The position numbers and the translations under genes were made by a program. A DNA stretch of 19,969 bases, from contig CAZNVB010000249.1 of the NCBI GenBank assembly GCA_964576265.1, forward strand, positions 1 to 19,969, in the 5' to 3' direction. Of this stretch, positions 7,769-15,640 are shown piece after piece. The stretch's first letter is position 1. Each line of letters starts with the position of its first letter. The notes below the pieces were generated by a model. It saw only the letters and a list, made by a program, of their open reading frames with translations, was not told the origin of the DNA and made no database searches. This DNA comes from CAZNVB01 sp964576265. Lineage in GTDB: Bacteria; Acidobacteriota; Aminicenantia; Aminicenantales; UBA8522.

Positions 7769-8380
7769 ATGAAGACCCTGATTCTCGTCGATATTCAAAG
7801 GGATTTTCTGCCCGGGGGAGCGCTGCCCGTTCCCCGGGGAGATGAAATCATCCCTATCGTGAACGGGCTTCTCGGTCGCTTCGATCTCATTGTCGCCACC
7901 CAGGACTGGCATCCGCCGGACCACGCGAGTTTTGCCTCTGCTCATCCGGGGAAGAAAGTATTTGAGACCGTCTCTCTCGGCGGTTTCGAGCAGGTCCTCT
8001 GGCCCGATCATTGCATCCAGGGAAGCCGGGGGGCCGATTTTGCCGATTCTCTGAACTTGAATCCGGTGGAAGCGATCTTCCGCAAAGGAACGGACATCGG
8101 AATCGATAGCTACAGCGGTTTTTTTGATAACAGGCACCTGAAATCGACCGGACTGGGGGACTATTTAAAGGGCAGGAAAGCGGATCGCGTGTTTGTCGCC
8201 GGACTGGCGGCCGAATACTGCGTTTATTACACGATCATGGACGGGCTCGATCTCGGATTCGAAATGGTCCTGATCCGCGACGCCACCCGGGCCATCGCGG
8301 AAAAGAATTTTGAGCTCGCCCTCAGAAACATTCGCTCCCAAGGCGGCCGCGATATTCTGAGTCAGGAAATTTTCATCTGA
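7769..8380 (+). CDS. pncA: Nicotinamidase
   Basis: It hydrolyses nicotinamide to nicotinate and ammonia, feeding the neighbouring PncB. It is an isochorismatase-fold protein of 203 residues, in the normal range. The likely catalytic triad is Asp8 (LVDIQRDF), Lys106 (FRKGTD) and Cys151 (GLAAEYCV). Metal ligands are expected at Asp46, His48, His52 (TQDWHPPDHASFA) and His81 (WPDHCIQG). The start is ATG 7769, with AGGAG at 7757-7761 inside the last codons of pncB, so the two genes are translated from one message. The pair gives the complete two-step route from nicotinamide to nicotinate mononucleotide; nadD and nadE are not in the window. Confidence 0.95.
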   Translation: MKTLILVDIQRDFLPGGALPVPRGDEIIPIVNGLLGRFDLIVATQDWHPPDHASFASAHPGKKVFETVSLGGFEQVLWPDHCIQGSRGADFADSLNLNPVEAIFRKGTDIGIDSYSGFFDNRHLKSTGLGDYLKGRKADRVFVAGLAAEYCVYYTIMDGLDLGFEMVLIRDATRAIAEKNFELALRNIRSQGGRDILSQEIFI

Positions 8381-8457
8381 AACGGGGCGAAAACCCGACC
8401 GTTTCTGCTTCTCCAAATGGCCGGCTTTCTTGTTTCCGCGGTTATTTCGCTGGCCAG

Positions 8458-8483
8458 GCCGCCGTGGGGCAGGCAACTTTTTT
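8458..8483 (+). terminator. Rho-independent terminator after pncB-pncA
   Basis: GCCGCC (8458-8463), loop GTGG, GGC-A-GGC (8468-8474), then AAC and a T6 run (8478-8483). It ends one base before the -35 box of the next gene, separating the two transcription units. A second weaker hairpin, AACGG/CCGTT (8381-8385/8399-8403), sits immediately after the pncA stop without a T run. Confidence 0.6.
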
Positions 8484-8484
8484 C

Positions 8485-8513
8485 TTGACAGCCAGCCGCC
8501 TGAATTCTACAAT
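8485..8513 (+). promoter_or_regulatory. Near-consensus sigma70 promoter of the acyl-CoA ligase gene
   Basis: Perfect TTGACA (8485-8490), 17-bp spacer, TACAAT (8508-8513). Predicted transcription start near 8520, 25 nt before the chosen ATG. This is one of the two strongest promoters in the window and rules out the in-frame ATG at 8464 as the start. Confidence 0.8.
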
Positions 8514-8544
8514 TTGCCCAACCTTTGATCGAACGGAGGGAAAA

Positions 8545-10338
8545 ATGCCGGAGACTTTGGCTCAGGTTCTTCTGGAGACGCTGCAAAAATATCCTCGCCC
8601 CGATTTTATGCTTTTCAAGAAGGAAGGGAAATACGTGCCCCTTTCGACGCAGGAATTCGGGCGTCGGGTCCGGAATTTCTGCCTCGGCCTCCGAGATCTG
8701 GGATTGGGAAGGCAGGATAAAATCGTTCTCCTGTCGGAGAACAGGCCGGAATGGGTCATCTGCGATCTGGCCAACCTCTGTCTGGGAGCGATCACCGTCC
8801 CCATCTATACCTCTTTGGTCTCAGAACAGATCAAATACATCGTTGACGATTCCGACGCCAAGGCGGTCATCGTCTCGAACGAGGAACAGTGGAAGAAGAT
8901 CGAGGCCATCCGGCCTTCTTTGACCAAGGTCCGGCATTTCATCACCCTGATGGATGAATCGCCGGACGGCGTCCTGACGGCCGCCGAGGTCATGAAGCGG
9001 GGCGAAGCCCGGGCGGAACGGGAGCCAGGGCTGTTCGAATCCCTGGCTTTGGCCGTCAGGCCGGAAGACGAAGCGTCTCTCATTTACACCTCCGGGACGA
9101 CGGGAGTTCCCAAGGGCGTGATTTTGACTCATCGAAATTTCCTGAGCAACGTCGAAGCTTGCTCTCAAATTCTTGAGTTTTCCGATAAAGATACGGTCCT
9201 TTCGTTCCTCCCCTTGTCGCATGTTCTGGAGCGGATGGTCACGTTCACCTATCTTTACAAGGGATGCCGGATTGCCTATGCGGAGAGCATCGAGACGGTC
9301 GCCCAGAATTTGCTCGAAATCCGTCCGCACATCATGGTCAGCGTCCCGCGGGTATTCGAAAAAATTTATGCCCGGGTGATGGACAGCGTCTTGGCAGGAT
9401 CGGCCCTGAAAAAGCGAATCTTTTTCTGGGCCCTCAAGGTCGGCAAAGAATACGGGAGGAGGAAACTCGCCGCTGCGCCGATCGGCCGGGGGCTCGAGCG
9501 GAAACGGAATCTGGCCCATAAACTCGTCTTTTCCAAAATCATCGAAAAAACCGGCGGTCGGATCCGGTTTTTCGTCTCCGGCGGCGCGCCCCTGTCTAAA
9601 GACATTGCCGAGTTTTTCTATTCGCTCGGTCTTGTCATTCTCGAAGGCTATGGTCTGACGGAAACATCCCCGGTCATTTCGGTCAACACTTTCGAGGCGA
9701 TCCGGCTGGGGACGGTCGGCAAGCCCATTCCCGGAGTTGAGGTCAAGATCGCTCCGGACGGCGAGATCCTGACCCGAGGACCCAACGTCATGAAGGGCTA
9801 TTATAAGAAGGAGGCGGAGACTAAGGAGGCATTCGAGGGGGGGTGGTTTCATACCGGCGACATCGGCCATTTCGACGAAGACGGTTTTCTCGTCATCACC
9901 GACCGAAAAAAGGATATCATCGTCACCGCTGGCGGCAAGAACATCGCTCCTCAGCCGATCGAGAACATCATCAAAACGAATCCTTACGTCAGCAATGTCG
10001 TGGTCATCGGCGATCGGCGGCGCTTTGTCAGCGCCCTTGTCGTTCCGAATTTCGAAAAGCTCGAGGAGTACGCCCGGGCGAGCGGCATCGCCTTTCGGGA
10101 CAGGGCTGAGCTCATCGGCCAGAAGGCCGTGATCAACTTTATCAAGGCCGGGATTGACCGGGCCACCCCCAATCTCGCTTCCTATGAGAAAATCAAGAAG
10201 ATCATCCTCCTGGACAGGGAATTTGAAATCGAAAAGGGCGAGATCACGCCGACTCTGAAAGTCAAGCGGAATATTATCGAGAAAAAATATAAGGCTCAGA
10301 TTGACGCCTTGTACGAAGAAGAAAAAAATAACGGCTAA
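8545..10338 (+). CDS. Long-chain fatty acid-CoA ligase (AMP-forming)
   Basis: It activates fatty acids to acyl-CoA through an acyl-adenylate, supplying lipid synthesis or beta-oxidation; such enzymes act in the cytoplasm, often at the membrane. The 597 residues fit the FadD/ACSL class. ANL-superfamily motifs are all present: the P-loop-like YTSGTTGVPKGV (181-192), SFLPLSHVLERM, SGGAPLSKDIAEFF, the adenine motif EGYGLTETSPV, the hinge and ribose region GGWFHTGDIGHFDEDGFLVI plus TDRKKDIIVTAGGKNIAPQP, and a C-terminal catalytic lysine region ending in TPTLKVKRN. The start ATG 8545 has GGAGGG at 8535-8540 and lies downstream of its own promoter; the ORF extends 27 codons further upstream but only across the terminator-promoter region. 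The chain-length preference cannot be read from sequence. Its stop is one base from the stop of the convergent zinc-ribbon gene. Confidence 0.93.
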   Translation: MPETLAQVLLETLQKYPRPDFMLFKKEGKYVPLSTQEFGRRVRNFCLGLRDLGLGRQDKIVLLSENRPEWVICDLANLCLGAITVPIYTSLVSEQIKYIVDDSDAKAVIVSNEEQWKKIEAIRPSLTKVRHFITLMDESPDGVLTAAEVMKRGEARAEREPGLFESLALAVRPEDEASLIYTSGTTGVPKGVILTHRNFLSNVEACSQILEFSDKDTVLSFLPLSHVLERMVTFTYLYKGCRIAYAESIETVAQNLLEIRPHIMVSVPRVFEKIYARVMDSVLAGSALKKRIFFWALKVGKEYGRRKLAAAPIGRGLERKRNLAHKLVFSKIIEKTGGRIRFFVSGGAPLSKDIAEFFYSLGLVILEGYGLTETSPVISVNTFEAIRLGTVGKPIPGVEVKIAPDGEILTRGPNVMKGYYKKEAETKEAFEGGWFHTGDIGHFDEDGFLVITDRKKDIIVTAGGKNIAPQPIENIIKTNPYVSNVVVIGDRRRFVSALVVPNFEKLEEYARASGIAFRDRAELIGQKAVINFIKAGIDRATPNLASYEKIKKIILLDREFEIEKGEITPTLKVKRNIIEKKYKAQIDALYEEEKNNG

Positions 10339-10339
10339 G

Positions 10340-11092
10340 TCAGCCGGTTTCGGCCTCGACTTTCTTGCTCTCCTCTTCGGCTTTTGATTCCTTTTTCCAG
10401 TAGAGAATCCGGCCGCAGTTTTCGCAGAGAATCAGCTTGCGTGTGTCTCGAAGCTCGTTCAAGACCTGGGGGCGGATACGCATGTGGCAGAGAGAACAGA
10501 AATCATCCCTGACCGACGACAGAGCGAAGTGTCCTTTCTTGCGGTAGATTTTCAAATAGAGATTGAGTTGATCGGATGGAATTAGGGGAAGCAGGCCTTC
10601 CTTTCGTCGGACAAGCTGCTGGGACTTTTCTTCCATTTCCTTTTTTTTCTGATAAATTTCATCCTTTTCCTTGGTGAATTTTTCCCTGGCGGCGGCGAAG
10701 TTCTGGTTGGCTTCCCTGATTTCTTTTTGGATGTCGTCCTCGACAAGCATAGCGGCGATGAATTCTTCCTCCAAGTGGTCGACTTTCTGCTGGGATTCTT
10801 CGATTTCTTTCAGCAACGCGGTGTATTCTTTATTGGTCTTGACCTCGTTCAACTGCCTCTTGTATTTGGCAATCTGAGATTTGAAATCTTTGATTTGGGC
10901 TTCGAGCTCCCGCCTTTTTTTCTGGCTGGCCGCCATCTTATCCTTGGCGACAAGGGCAACTTGGGAGCTGGCTTCGATTTTGCGGTCGATTTCTTCGATC
11001 AGCGGGACGGTGCTTTCCAGGTACAGGGTGATCTGGCGGATTTCGTTATCGATCTCTTGGAGCTCGATCAGTTTGTCAAAATCGATTTCCAC
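10340..11092 (-). CDS. Coiled-coil protein with C4 zinc ribbon (CT398/DUF164 type)
   Basis: 250 residues. Residues ~1-170 are almost entirely long charged helices expected to form an antiparallel coiled coil, including the conserved-looking segment NKEYTALLKEIEE (87-99). The C-terminal zinc ribbon uses CSLC (199-202) and CENC (223-226). This architecture belongs to a widespread bacterial family (CT398-like, zf-RING_7) with no settled function; links to nucleic-acid binding or secretion have been proposed. The start is a GTG at 11092, preceded by GAGAAAACGAT; the tRNA 21 bp upstream bounds any extension. A Lys/Glu-rich tail follows the ribbon. Probably co-transcribed with the upstream tRNA. 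Confidence 0.8.
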   Translation of the reverse strand: MEIDFDKLIELQEIDNEIRQITLYLESTVPLIEEIDRKIEASSQVALVAKDKMAASQKKRRELEAQIKDFKSQIAKYKRQLNEVKTNKEYTALLKEIEESQQKVDHLEEEFIAAMLVEDDIQKEIREANQNFAAAREKFTKEKDEIYQKKKEMEEKSQQLVRRKEGLLPLIPSDQLNLYLKIYRKKGHFALSSVRDDFCSLCHMRIRPQVLNELRDTRKLILCENCGRILYWKKESKAEEESKKVEAETG

Positions 11093-11113
11093 ATCGTTTT
11101 CTCGGCATCGATA

Positions 11114-11185
11114 TGGGCCTACCAGGATTCGAACCTGGGACCTGCCGGTTATGAGCCGGTAGCTCTTCCGCTGAGCTATAGGCCC
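11114..11185 (-). tRNA. tRNA with anticodon CAT (Met elongator or lysidine-type Ile2)
   Basis: The 72-nt cloverleaf starts GGGCCTA. D stem is GCTC/GAGC with a 7-nt loop, anticodon loop CTCATAA, T arm CCAGG-TTCGAAT-CCTGG, acceptor 3' half TAGGCCC, discriminator A (11114). CCA is not encoded. The paired G1-C72 end argues against the initiator tRNA. The acceptor sequence resembles many bacterial tRNA-Ile2(CAT) genes, but the elongator Met cannot be excluded by eye. The outermost anticodon-stem pair is A-C rather than paired. Confidence 0.93.
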
Positions 11186-11194
11186 TCGTCCCCT

Positions 11195-11224
11195 CTTATA
11201 TCAGAAGTCGCGGCCGCAAGTCAA
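11195..11224 (-). promoter_or_regulatory. Promoter of the tRNA gene and zinc-ribbon gene
   Basis: On the minus strand, TTGACT (11224-11219), 18-bp spacer, TATAAG (11200-11195). The predicted start near 11189 is four bases before the mature tRNA 5' end at 11185, a normal distance for a tRNA promoter. Confidence 0.65.
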
Positions 11225-11256
11225 ACCCCGGCGGCTCTGTGATGAATAGGGGAGAG

Positions 11257-12900
11257 TTAATAGTTGTTGGTAAAAGATCGGAGTTTGCGGCTCCGGCTGG
11301 GATGCTTGAGCTTGCGCAGAGCTTTGGCCTCGATTTGGCGGATTCTCTCACGGGTAACCTTGAACTGTTGTCCGACTTCCTCCAGCGTATGCTCGTTGCC
11401 GTCGCCCAGGCCGAACCTCATTTTCAGGACCTTCGCTTCCCTTTCGGTCAGCGACTTGAGCGCTTCCTCAATCTGCTCGCGGAGGTTGATATGGATGACC
11501 GTTTCGGGAGGAGAAGGCATGAGTTTATCCTCGATGAAGTCTCCGAGATGGCTGTCTTCTTCTTCGCCGATCGGCGTCTCGAGGGAAATTGGCTCCTGGG
11601 CGATCTTGATGATTTTCCGGACTTTGCTGACCGGAAGGTCCATTTTCTTAGCGATTTCCTCGCTCGTCGGCTCCCGGCCGATCTCCTGAACGAGGCTCCT
11701 CGAAACCCGGATCAGCTTGTTGATCGTTTCAATCATGTGGACAGGGATGCGGATCGTCCTGGCCTGGTCGGCGATGGCCCGGGTGATCGCCTGCCGGATC
11801 CACCAGGTGGCATAAGTCGAGAACTTATAGCCGCGCCGGTATTCGAACTTATCCACGGCCTTCATCAGGCCCATGTTTCCTTCCTGGATGAGGTCCAGGA
11901 ACTGAAGGCCGCGATTGCTGTATTTTTTGGCGATCGAAACGACCAGCCTGAGGTTCGCCGCGACGAGCTCTTTCTTGGCATGATCGCTGACCTTTTTTCC
12001 CGTGCTGATCGCGCGGAGGGTTTTTCTCAGGTTTTCGGCGTCAAGCCCGACTTCCTTTTGAAAAGCCCGGATTTCCTTGTTGACGGCCCGGATCTTTTCT
12101 TTGAGCAAAGCGGCATTCTTTTTCGATCGGGTCCGGCTGAGAGAGAGCGTCAGCTCTTCCTTCTTTTCCTCAATGGCGTTGATTTGGCGGAGCTTTTCCC
12201 GCAGGAGATCGATGATCTTTTCCCTTTCCGAAGGACGGATGTTCAACTCCCGGATCAGCCGGCTCATCTCGACGATGATCCGGCCGCGGGCGAAGTTCTT
12301 GTTCTTCGCCAGCGAGATCCGATCGAGTTTCTGGGACAGCTCCCTGATGGTCTTGATTTTGGCCGCGATCTGCTTTCTCTTCTCTTCCAGCCTGTCCTCC
12401 GTGATCTCTTCCTCACTCAGGTCGAACATTTCGAGCAGCGCGATCGGGCTGGTCTTGATCTGTTCTTCGAGGGAGAGAACCTGATTGAGGACGATCCGGG
12501 TTTTCGAAAGGGCCTTGATGATCGCCTTTTCGCCGCGTTCGATCTCCCGGGCGATGGCGATTTCGCCTTCCCGCGTCAAGAGAGAAATATTGCCCATCTC
12601 GCGGAGATAGAGCTTGACGGGGTCAGTGGTCCGCTCAAGCCCGGTGACGGCGACCGTGTCCGGTTTCTGGCTGCGGATGATTAGATCCTGCTTCTTCCCG
12701 TCGAGGATTTTGATTCCGTAGTCGTCCATCGAGCTGAGAAAATTGTCGAAATTGGCCTCCGATTCCATCTCGTCGTGGAAGGTTCTGTCGATCTCCTCGA
12801 ACAGGAGATAGCCCTGCTTTCTTCCCTTAGAGAGAAGCTGACTGATTTCGTCTTTGGGATATTTATGCTCAGAGGACAAGGGGGGCACCTCTTTCTTCAA
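11257..12900 (-). CDS. rpoD: Primary sigma factor (RpoD/SigA)
   Basis: Housekeeping sigma70 that directs RNA polymerase to promoters like those found around it. The 547 residues show a short region 1.1 (DEISQLLSKGRKQGYLLFEE, 17-36) and region 1.2 (DPVKLYLREMGNISLLTREG, 93-112). A ~170-residue non-conserved charged region follows. Then come regions 2.1-2.4 (from ANLRLVVSIAKKY to WWIRQAITRAIADQARTIR, 315-384), region 3 and region 4, with an HTH in LEEVGQQFKVTRERIRQIEAKALRKL (506-531). Presence of regions 1.1 and 1.2 marks a primary factor. The assigned start is a TTG at 12900 with a poor ribosome site; no in-frame ATG exists upstream before a TGA. An out-of-frame ATG at 12940 reads into a G6 run (12880-12885), so the true N-terminus is uncertain. 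It follows dnaG by 50 bp. Confidence 0.95.
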   Translation of the reverse strand: MKKEVPPLSSEHKYPKDEISQLLSKGRKQGYLLFEEIDRTFHDEMESEANFDNFLSSMDDYGIKILDGKKQDLIIRSQKPDTVAVTGLERTTDPVKLYLREMGNISLLTREGEIAIAREIERGEKAIIKALSKTRIVLNQVLSLEEQIKTSPIALLEMFDLSEEEITEDRLEEKRKQIAAKIKTIRELSQKLDRISLAKNKNFARGRIIVEMSRLIRELNIRPSEREKIIDLLREKLRQINAIEEKKEELTLSLSRTRSKKNAALLKEKIRAVNKEIRAFQKEVGLDAENLRKTLRAISTGKKVSDHAKKELVAANLRLVVSIAKKYSNRGLQFLDLIQEGNMGLMKAVDKFEYRRGYKFSTYATWWIRQAITRAIADQARTIRIPVHMIETINKLIRVSRSLVQEIGREPTSEEIAKKMDLPVSKVRKIIKIAQEPISLETPIGEEEDSHLGDFIEDKLMPSPPETVIHINLREQIEEALKSLTEREAKVLKMRFGLGDGNEHTLEEVGQQFKVTRERIRQIEAKALRKLKHPSRSRKLRSFTNNY

Positions 12901-12950
12901 ATTCCGGATCTTTCCCTTTGTTGATGGAGTCGATTGTCATCTCGTCTGTT

Positions 12951-14672
12951 TTACATGGTCATCATTTGCTTGGTCAGGCTCTGTTTTTGGGAGAGGAGCC
13001 GGCGAAGCTCGTCTTTCTGACCGCTTTTTTCGCAGCGGACAATCTCTTTTTGCAAAGCCTGAAGCCTGGTCTGCAAGAAAGCCTTCCTCAGGCTGATCAG
13101 GCAGTCCAGGGCCTCCTCCGCTGTTCCCGGCCTGGCTTTTTCGAGCATCGCCCGGGAGATGTGCTGCGAGAACTCTTTGCCCACGGCTCCTGCCAGCTCA
13201 GACAAGGTGATCTTTTTCCCTTTTCGATGCTGATCCAAGATAAAGAGGAAGGCCGGTTCGCTTTGAGTTCCCTTGAAGTCTTCCGGCCGAGCCCGGTCAA
13301 GGAATCCCGAACAGGCTTCCGGATTTCCGAGAAGGATCTGGAGGAGCCTCTTCTCCGCCGGCAGGAAGATTGGTTTCTCTTCCCTCGGTTGCTCGGAAGA
13401 TCGCCTTTCGATGATCTGACGGAGCAGGGCCTCATCGACGGAGAGCCAGTCGCTCGCCTGCCGAAGGTACTCGCTCCGGACGATAGAATCGGGGATCTTT
13501 TCGATTTCTGCGACCACGCTCTTGACGATGCGCGCTTTTTCTTCTGGGACACTCATTTTTCCGCTGCGCACGGCGGCGGAGACCAGAAACTTGAGACCGG
13601 GAATGCTTTCCCGGGCAAGTGTTCGATAGGCCCGAGAACCGTATTGGCGGATAAAGCGATCCGGGTCGAGATTCTCGGGCAGAATCAGAACACGCGCGGA
13701 CACTCCCGCTTGGAAGCAAATCGGGATCGACCTCAGAGCGGCCTTCTGCCCCGCTGCATCTCCGTCATAGTTGATGATAAGGTTTCCCGAAAATCGTCTG
13801 ACCAGTTCGACCTGGTTCGGGGTCAGGGCTGTTCCCAGAGAAGCGACGACATTCGGAATGCCTGCCTGGAAAAGAGAGGCAAAATCGGTGTATCCTTCGA
13901 CCAGGATCGCTTCCTCCGCTTCTTGAATTGCCTCCTTTGTCCAGTTCAGCCCGTAGAGGATTTTTCCTTTAGAATAAACAGGCGTGTCCGGGGAATTGAG
14001 GTACTTCGGTTCGGCCGAGAGAATGGTTCGGCCGCCGAAACCGAGAAGCTTGCCCGTGAGGCTGAAAATCGGAAAAATGACCCGGCCGCGGAAACGGTCG
14101 TAGAATTCCGGCTTTTTCTTTCCGGGAAGAGCCAGCCCCGCCTGTTCGAGAAGCTGCGGATCTGTCCCTGCTCCCTGAAAATAACTGACCAGGGCATTCC
14201 AGGAGTTCGGAGCGTATCCGATCCTCAGCTTTTCGATCGTGTCTTTGGAAAAGCCCCTTTTTTTCAAATAATCGAACGCCACTTCACCTTCTTTGGTCTG
14301 GAACAAATTCCGGCGGAAAAATGCCAGGGCCAGCTCGTTGATCTTGGAGATTTTTTCTTCGAACTTGACCATGGCGGGGGAAAGCCCTTTTTTTGGCGGA
14401 AGGGTCACATGAAATTTCTCGGCCAGAAAATTCAGCGCCTCGGGAAAGGACAGGTTCTCCTTTTCCATGACGAGAGTAAAGACATCGCCGCCCGCGCCGC
14501 AGCCGAAGCAGTGAAAAAGCTGTTTTTCGGCGTCGACCGTGAACGAGGGGTCCTTCTCGGAATGAAAGGGACACAGACCGACATGTTTCCGGCCGCGCCT
14601 TTTTAAGGCCGTATAAAGGGAGGCGACGGAAACGATATCAGCCGCCTGCCGGACTTGATCGATCGCTTCCAT
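12951..14672 (-). CDS. dnaG: DNA primase
   Basis: It synthesises RNA primers at the replication fork and is recruited by the DnaB helicase. The 573 residues are a normal length. An N-terminal CHC2 zinc finger has Cys34, His37, Cys55 and Cys58 (LCPFHSEKDPSF and FHCFGCGAGGD). The catalytic core carries YDRFRGRVIFPI, GFGGR and KYLNSPDTPVYSKG, and the TOPRIM motifs VEGYTD (258-263) and DGDAAG (303-308). The C-terminal ~170 residues are the weakly conserved helicase-interaction domain. The start is ATG 14672, whose product begins right at the zinc-finger domain as usual. No Shine-Dalgarno is evident, and a small hairpin lies just upstream. It forms the dnaG-rpoD pair of the macromolecular-synthesis operon; rpsU is absent. 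Confidence 0.96.
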   Translation of the reverse strand: MEAIDQVRQAADIVSVASLYTALKRRGRKHVGLCPFHSEKDPSFTVDAEKQLFHCFGCGAGGDVFTLVMEKENLSFPEALNFLAEKFHVTLPPKKGLSPAMVKFEEKISKINELALAFFRRNLFQTKEGEVAFDYLKKRGFSKDTIEKLRIGYAPNSWNALVSYFQGAGTDPQLLEQAGLALPGKKKPEFYDRFRGRVIFPIFSLTGKLLGFGGRTILSAEPKYLNSPDTPVYSKGKILYGLNWTKEAIQEAEEAILVEGYTDFASLFQAGIPNVVASLGTALTPNQVELVRRFSGNLIINYDGDAAGQKAALRSIPICFQAGVSARVLILPENLDPDRFIRQYGSRAYRTLARESIPGLKFLVSAAVRSGKMSVPEEKARIVKSVVAEIEKIPDSIVRSEYLRQASDWLSVDEALLRQIIERRSSEQPREEKPIFLPAEKRLLQILLGNPEACSGFLDRARPEDFKGTQSEPAFLFILDQHRKGKKITLSELAGAVGKEFSQHISRAMLEKARPGTAEEALDCLISLRKAFLQTRLQALQKEIVRCEKSGQKDELRRLLSQKQSLTKQMMTM

Positions 14673-14707
14673 TCGAGGCGCCGTTTCGGCGGAAAGAGGT
14701 CTTAATA

Positions 14708-14736
14708 TATATAGGCGGCGAAGCCGCGGTTGTCAA
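14708..14736 (-). promoter_or_regulatory. Strong sigma70 promoter of dnaG-rpoD
   Basis: On the minus strand, perfect TTGACA (14736-14731), 17-bp spacer, TATATA (14713-14708); predicted start near 14701, 29 nt before the dnaG ATG. The spacer contains a perfect inverted repeat GCGGC-GAA-GCCGC (plus-strand 14715-14727) that could be an operator. The leader holds a hairpin CGCCG-TTT-CGGCG (plus-strand 14679-14691) eight bases or so before the ATG. Confidence 0.7.
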
Positions 14737-14814
14737 GTGAACGAGGCCTTTTTCCTTGATTTTCAAGATGTTATTTCAAAGCCATTGCCATTCGGCCGGG
14801 GCCTTCTTGTCATT

Positions 14815-15558
14815 TCAAAGATGGTTGATCAGGCTGGCCAGGTAAGCTGCGCCAAAGCCGTTGTCGATGTTGACCACCGCCACGCCTCCCGGGCAGGAAT
14901 TGAGCATGGCGAGGAGAGCGGATATTCCTTGAAAACTTGCTCCGTAGCCGATGCTCGTGGGCACGGCGATCACGGGAACACTCACCAGGCCGGCAACGAC
15001 ACTGGGCAGGGCTCCCTCCATGCCGGCCACGGCGATGATCAGGCGAGCCGTCCGGATCTTATCGATTTCTCCGAACAGACGGTGGATCCCGGCCACGCCC
15101 ACGTCGTAGATTCTTTCCACATCGTTGCCCAGCATGTCACAAGTGACGAACGCTTCTTCAGCCACGGGAATGTCGGAGGTGCCGGCCGTGACGATGACGA
15201 TTTTCCCCCTCCCGCGGTCGGGTTCTTTCTGTTTGAGGTAAGCGACCTTTCCCAGCGGATTGTACAGGCAGCCCGGAATTTCGTTTTTCAACTCTTCGTA
15301 AACCTGGGGTTCGACCCGGGTCAGGAGCAGGCTGTTCCCTCGCTTGGAAATTTCTCCGGCAATCCGGCGGATTTGCTCGGACGTTTTTCCAAGGCCGAAA
15401 ATGATTTCCGGAAATCCCTTCCGAACCTCACGGTGGTGATCGATTTTGGCAAAGCCCAAATCCTGATAGGGATAGTCCTTGAGCCTGAGAAACGCTTCTT
15501 CCGGAGTCAGCTCTTTATGAAAGACCTTTTCCAGGATCTCTTCGAGCTCTGTTTTCAC
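14815..15558 (-). CDS. larB: LarB: pyridinium-3,5-biscarboxylate mononucleotide synthase
   Basis: LarB carboxylates nicotinate adenine dinucleotide and releases AMP, the first step of the nickel-pincer nucleotide cofactor used by lactate racemase and relatives. The 247 residues match the family length. The C-terminal half is PurE-like, with TAGTSDIPVAEEA (124-136), YDVGVAGIHRL (151-161), AGMEGALPSVVAGL (178-191) and VVNIDNGFGAA (228-238). The N-terminal half begins with a small helical region containing LTPEEAF and GFAKIDHHREVRKGFPEIIFG. The start is a GTG at 15558; a TAG lies in frame just upstream, so no other upstream start is possible. larC and larE are not in the window, and neither is lactate racemase. 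It is divergent from lpxC and upstream of dnaG on the same strand, with 142 bp between. Confidence 0.9.
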   Translation of the reverse strand: MKTELEEILEKVFHKELTPEEAFLRLKDYPYQDLGFAKIDHHREVRKGFPEIIFGLGKTSEQIRRIAGEISKRGNSLLLTRVEPQVYEELKNEIPGCLYNPLGKVAYLKQKEPDRGRGKIVIVTAGTSDIPVAEEAFVTCDMLGNDVERIYDVGVAGIHRLFGEIDKIRTARLIIAVAGMEGALPSVVAGLVSVPVIAVPTSIGYGASFQGISALLAMLNSCPGGVAVVNIDNGFGAAYLASLINHL

Positions 15559-15623
15559 GCTGTTATTCTACCATACGGGTCGCTTTCGACCAAATGGGGG
15601 TAGCCAGGGCAAAGGATTTCGGC

Positions 15624-15629
15624 TATACT
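15624..15629 (+). promoter_or_regulatory. lpxC: Possible -10 element of lpxC
   Basis: TATACT (five of six matches) sits only 12 bp before the lpxC ATG, so a transcript from it would be almost leaderless. No good -35 is found at 16-18 bp, and no Shine-Dalgarno precedes the ATG. This is the best promoter candidate in the 82-bp gap between larB and lpxC. Confidence 0.35.
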
Positions 15630-15640
15630 GAAGCCGACCC

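Noticed and set aside
8464..8544. A longer acyl-CoA ligase start at 8464
   Set aside because: It lies inside the terminator hairpin and upstream of a near-consensus promoter; ATG 8545 has GGAGGG.
11225..11256. CCCC/GGGG pairing after rpoD as a terminator
   Set aside because: Only four pairs with a ~19-base loop and a short T run overlapping the tRNA promoter; too weak to call.
11239..12684. A 481-codon frame antisense to rpoD
   Set aside because: Mirror of the conserved sigma factor gene, low-complexity Asp/Leu/Phe-rich product, no ribosome site.
12918..14606. A 562-codon frame antisense to dnaG
   Set aside because: Opposite a primase with all motifs intact; the product resembles no family.
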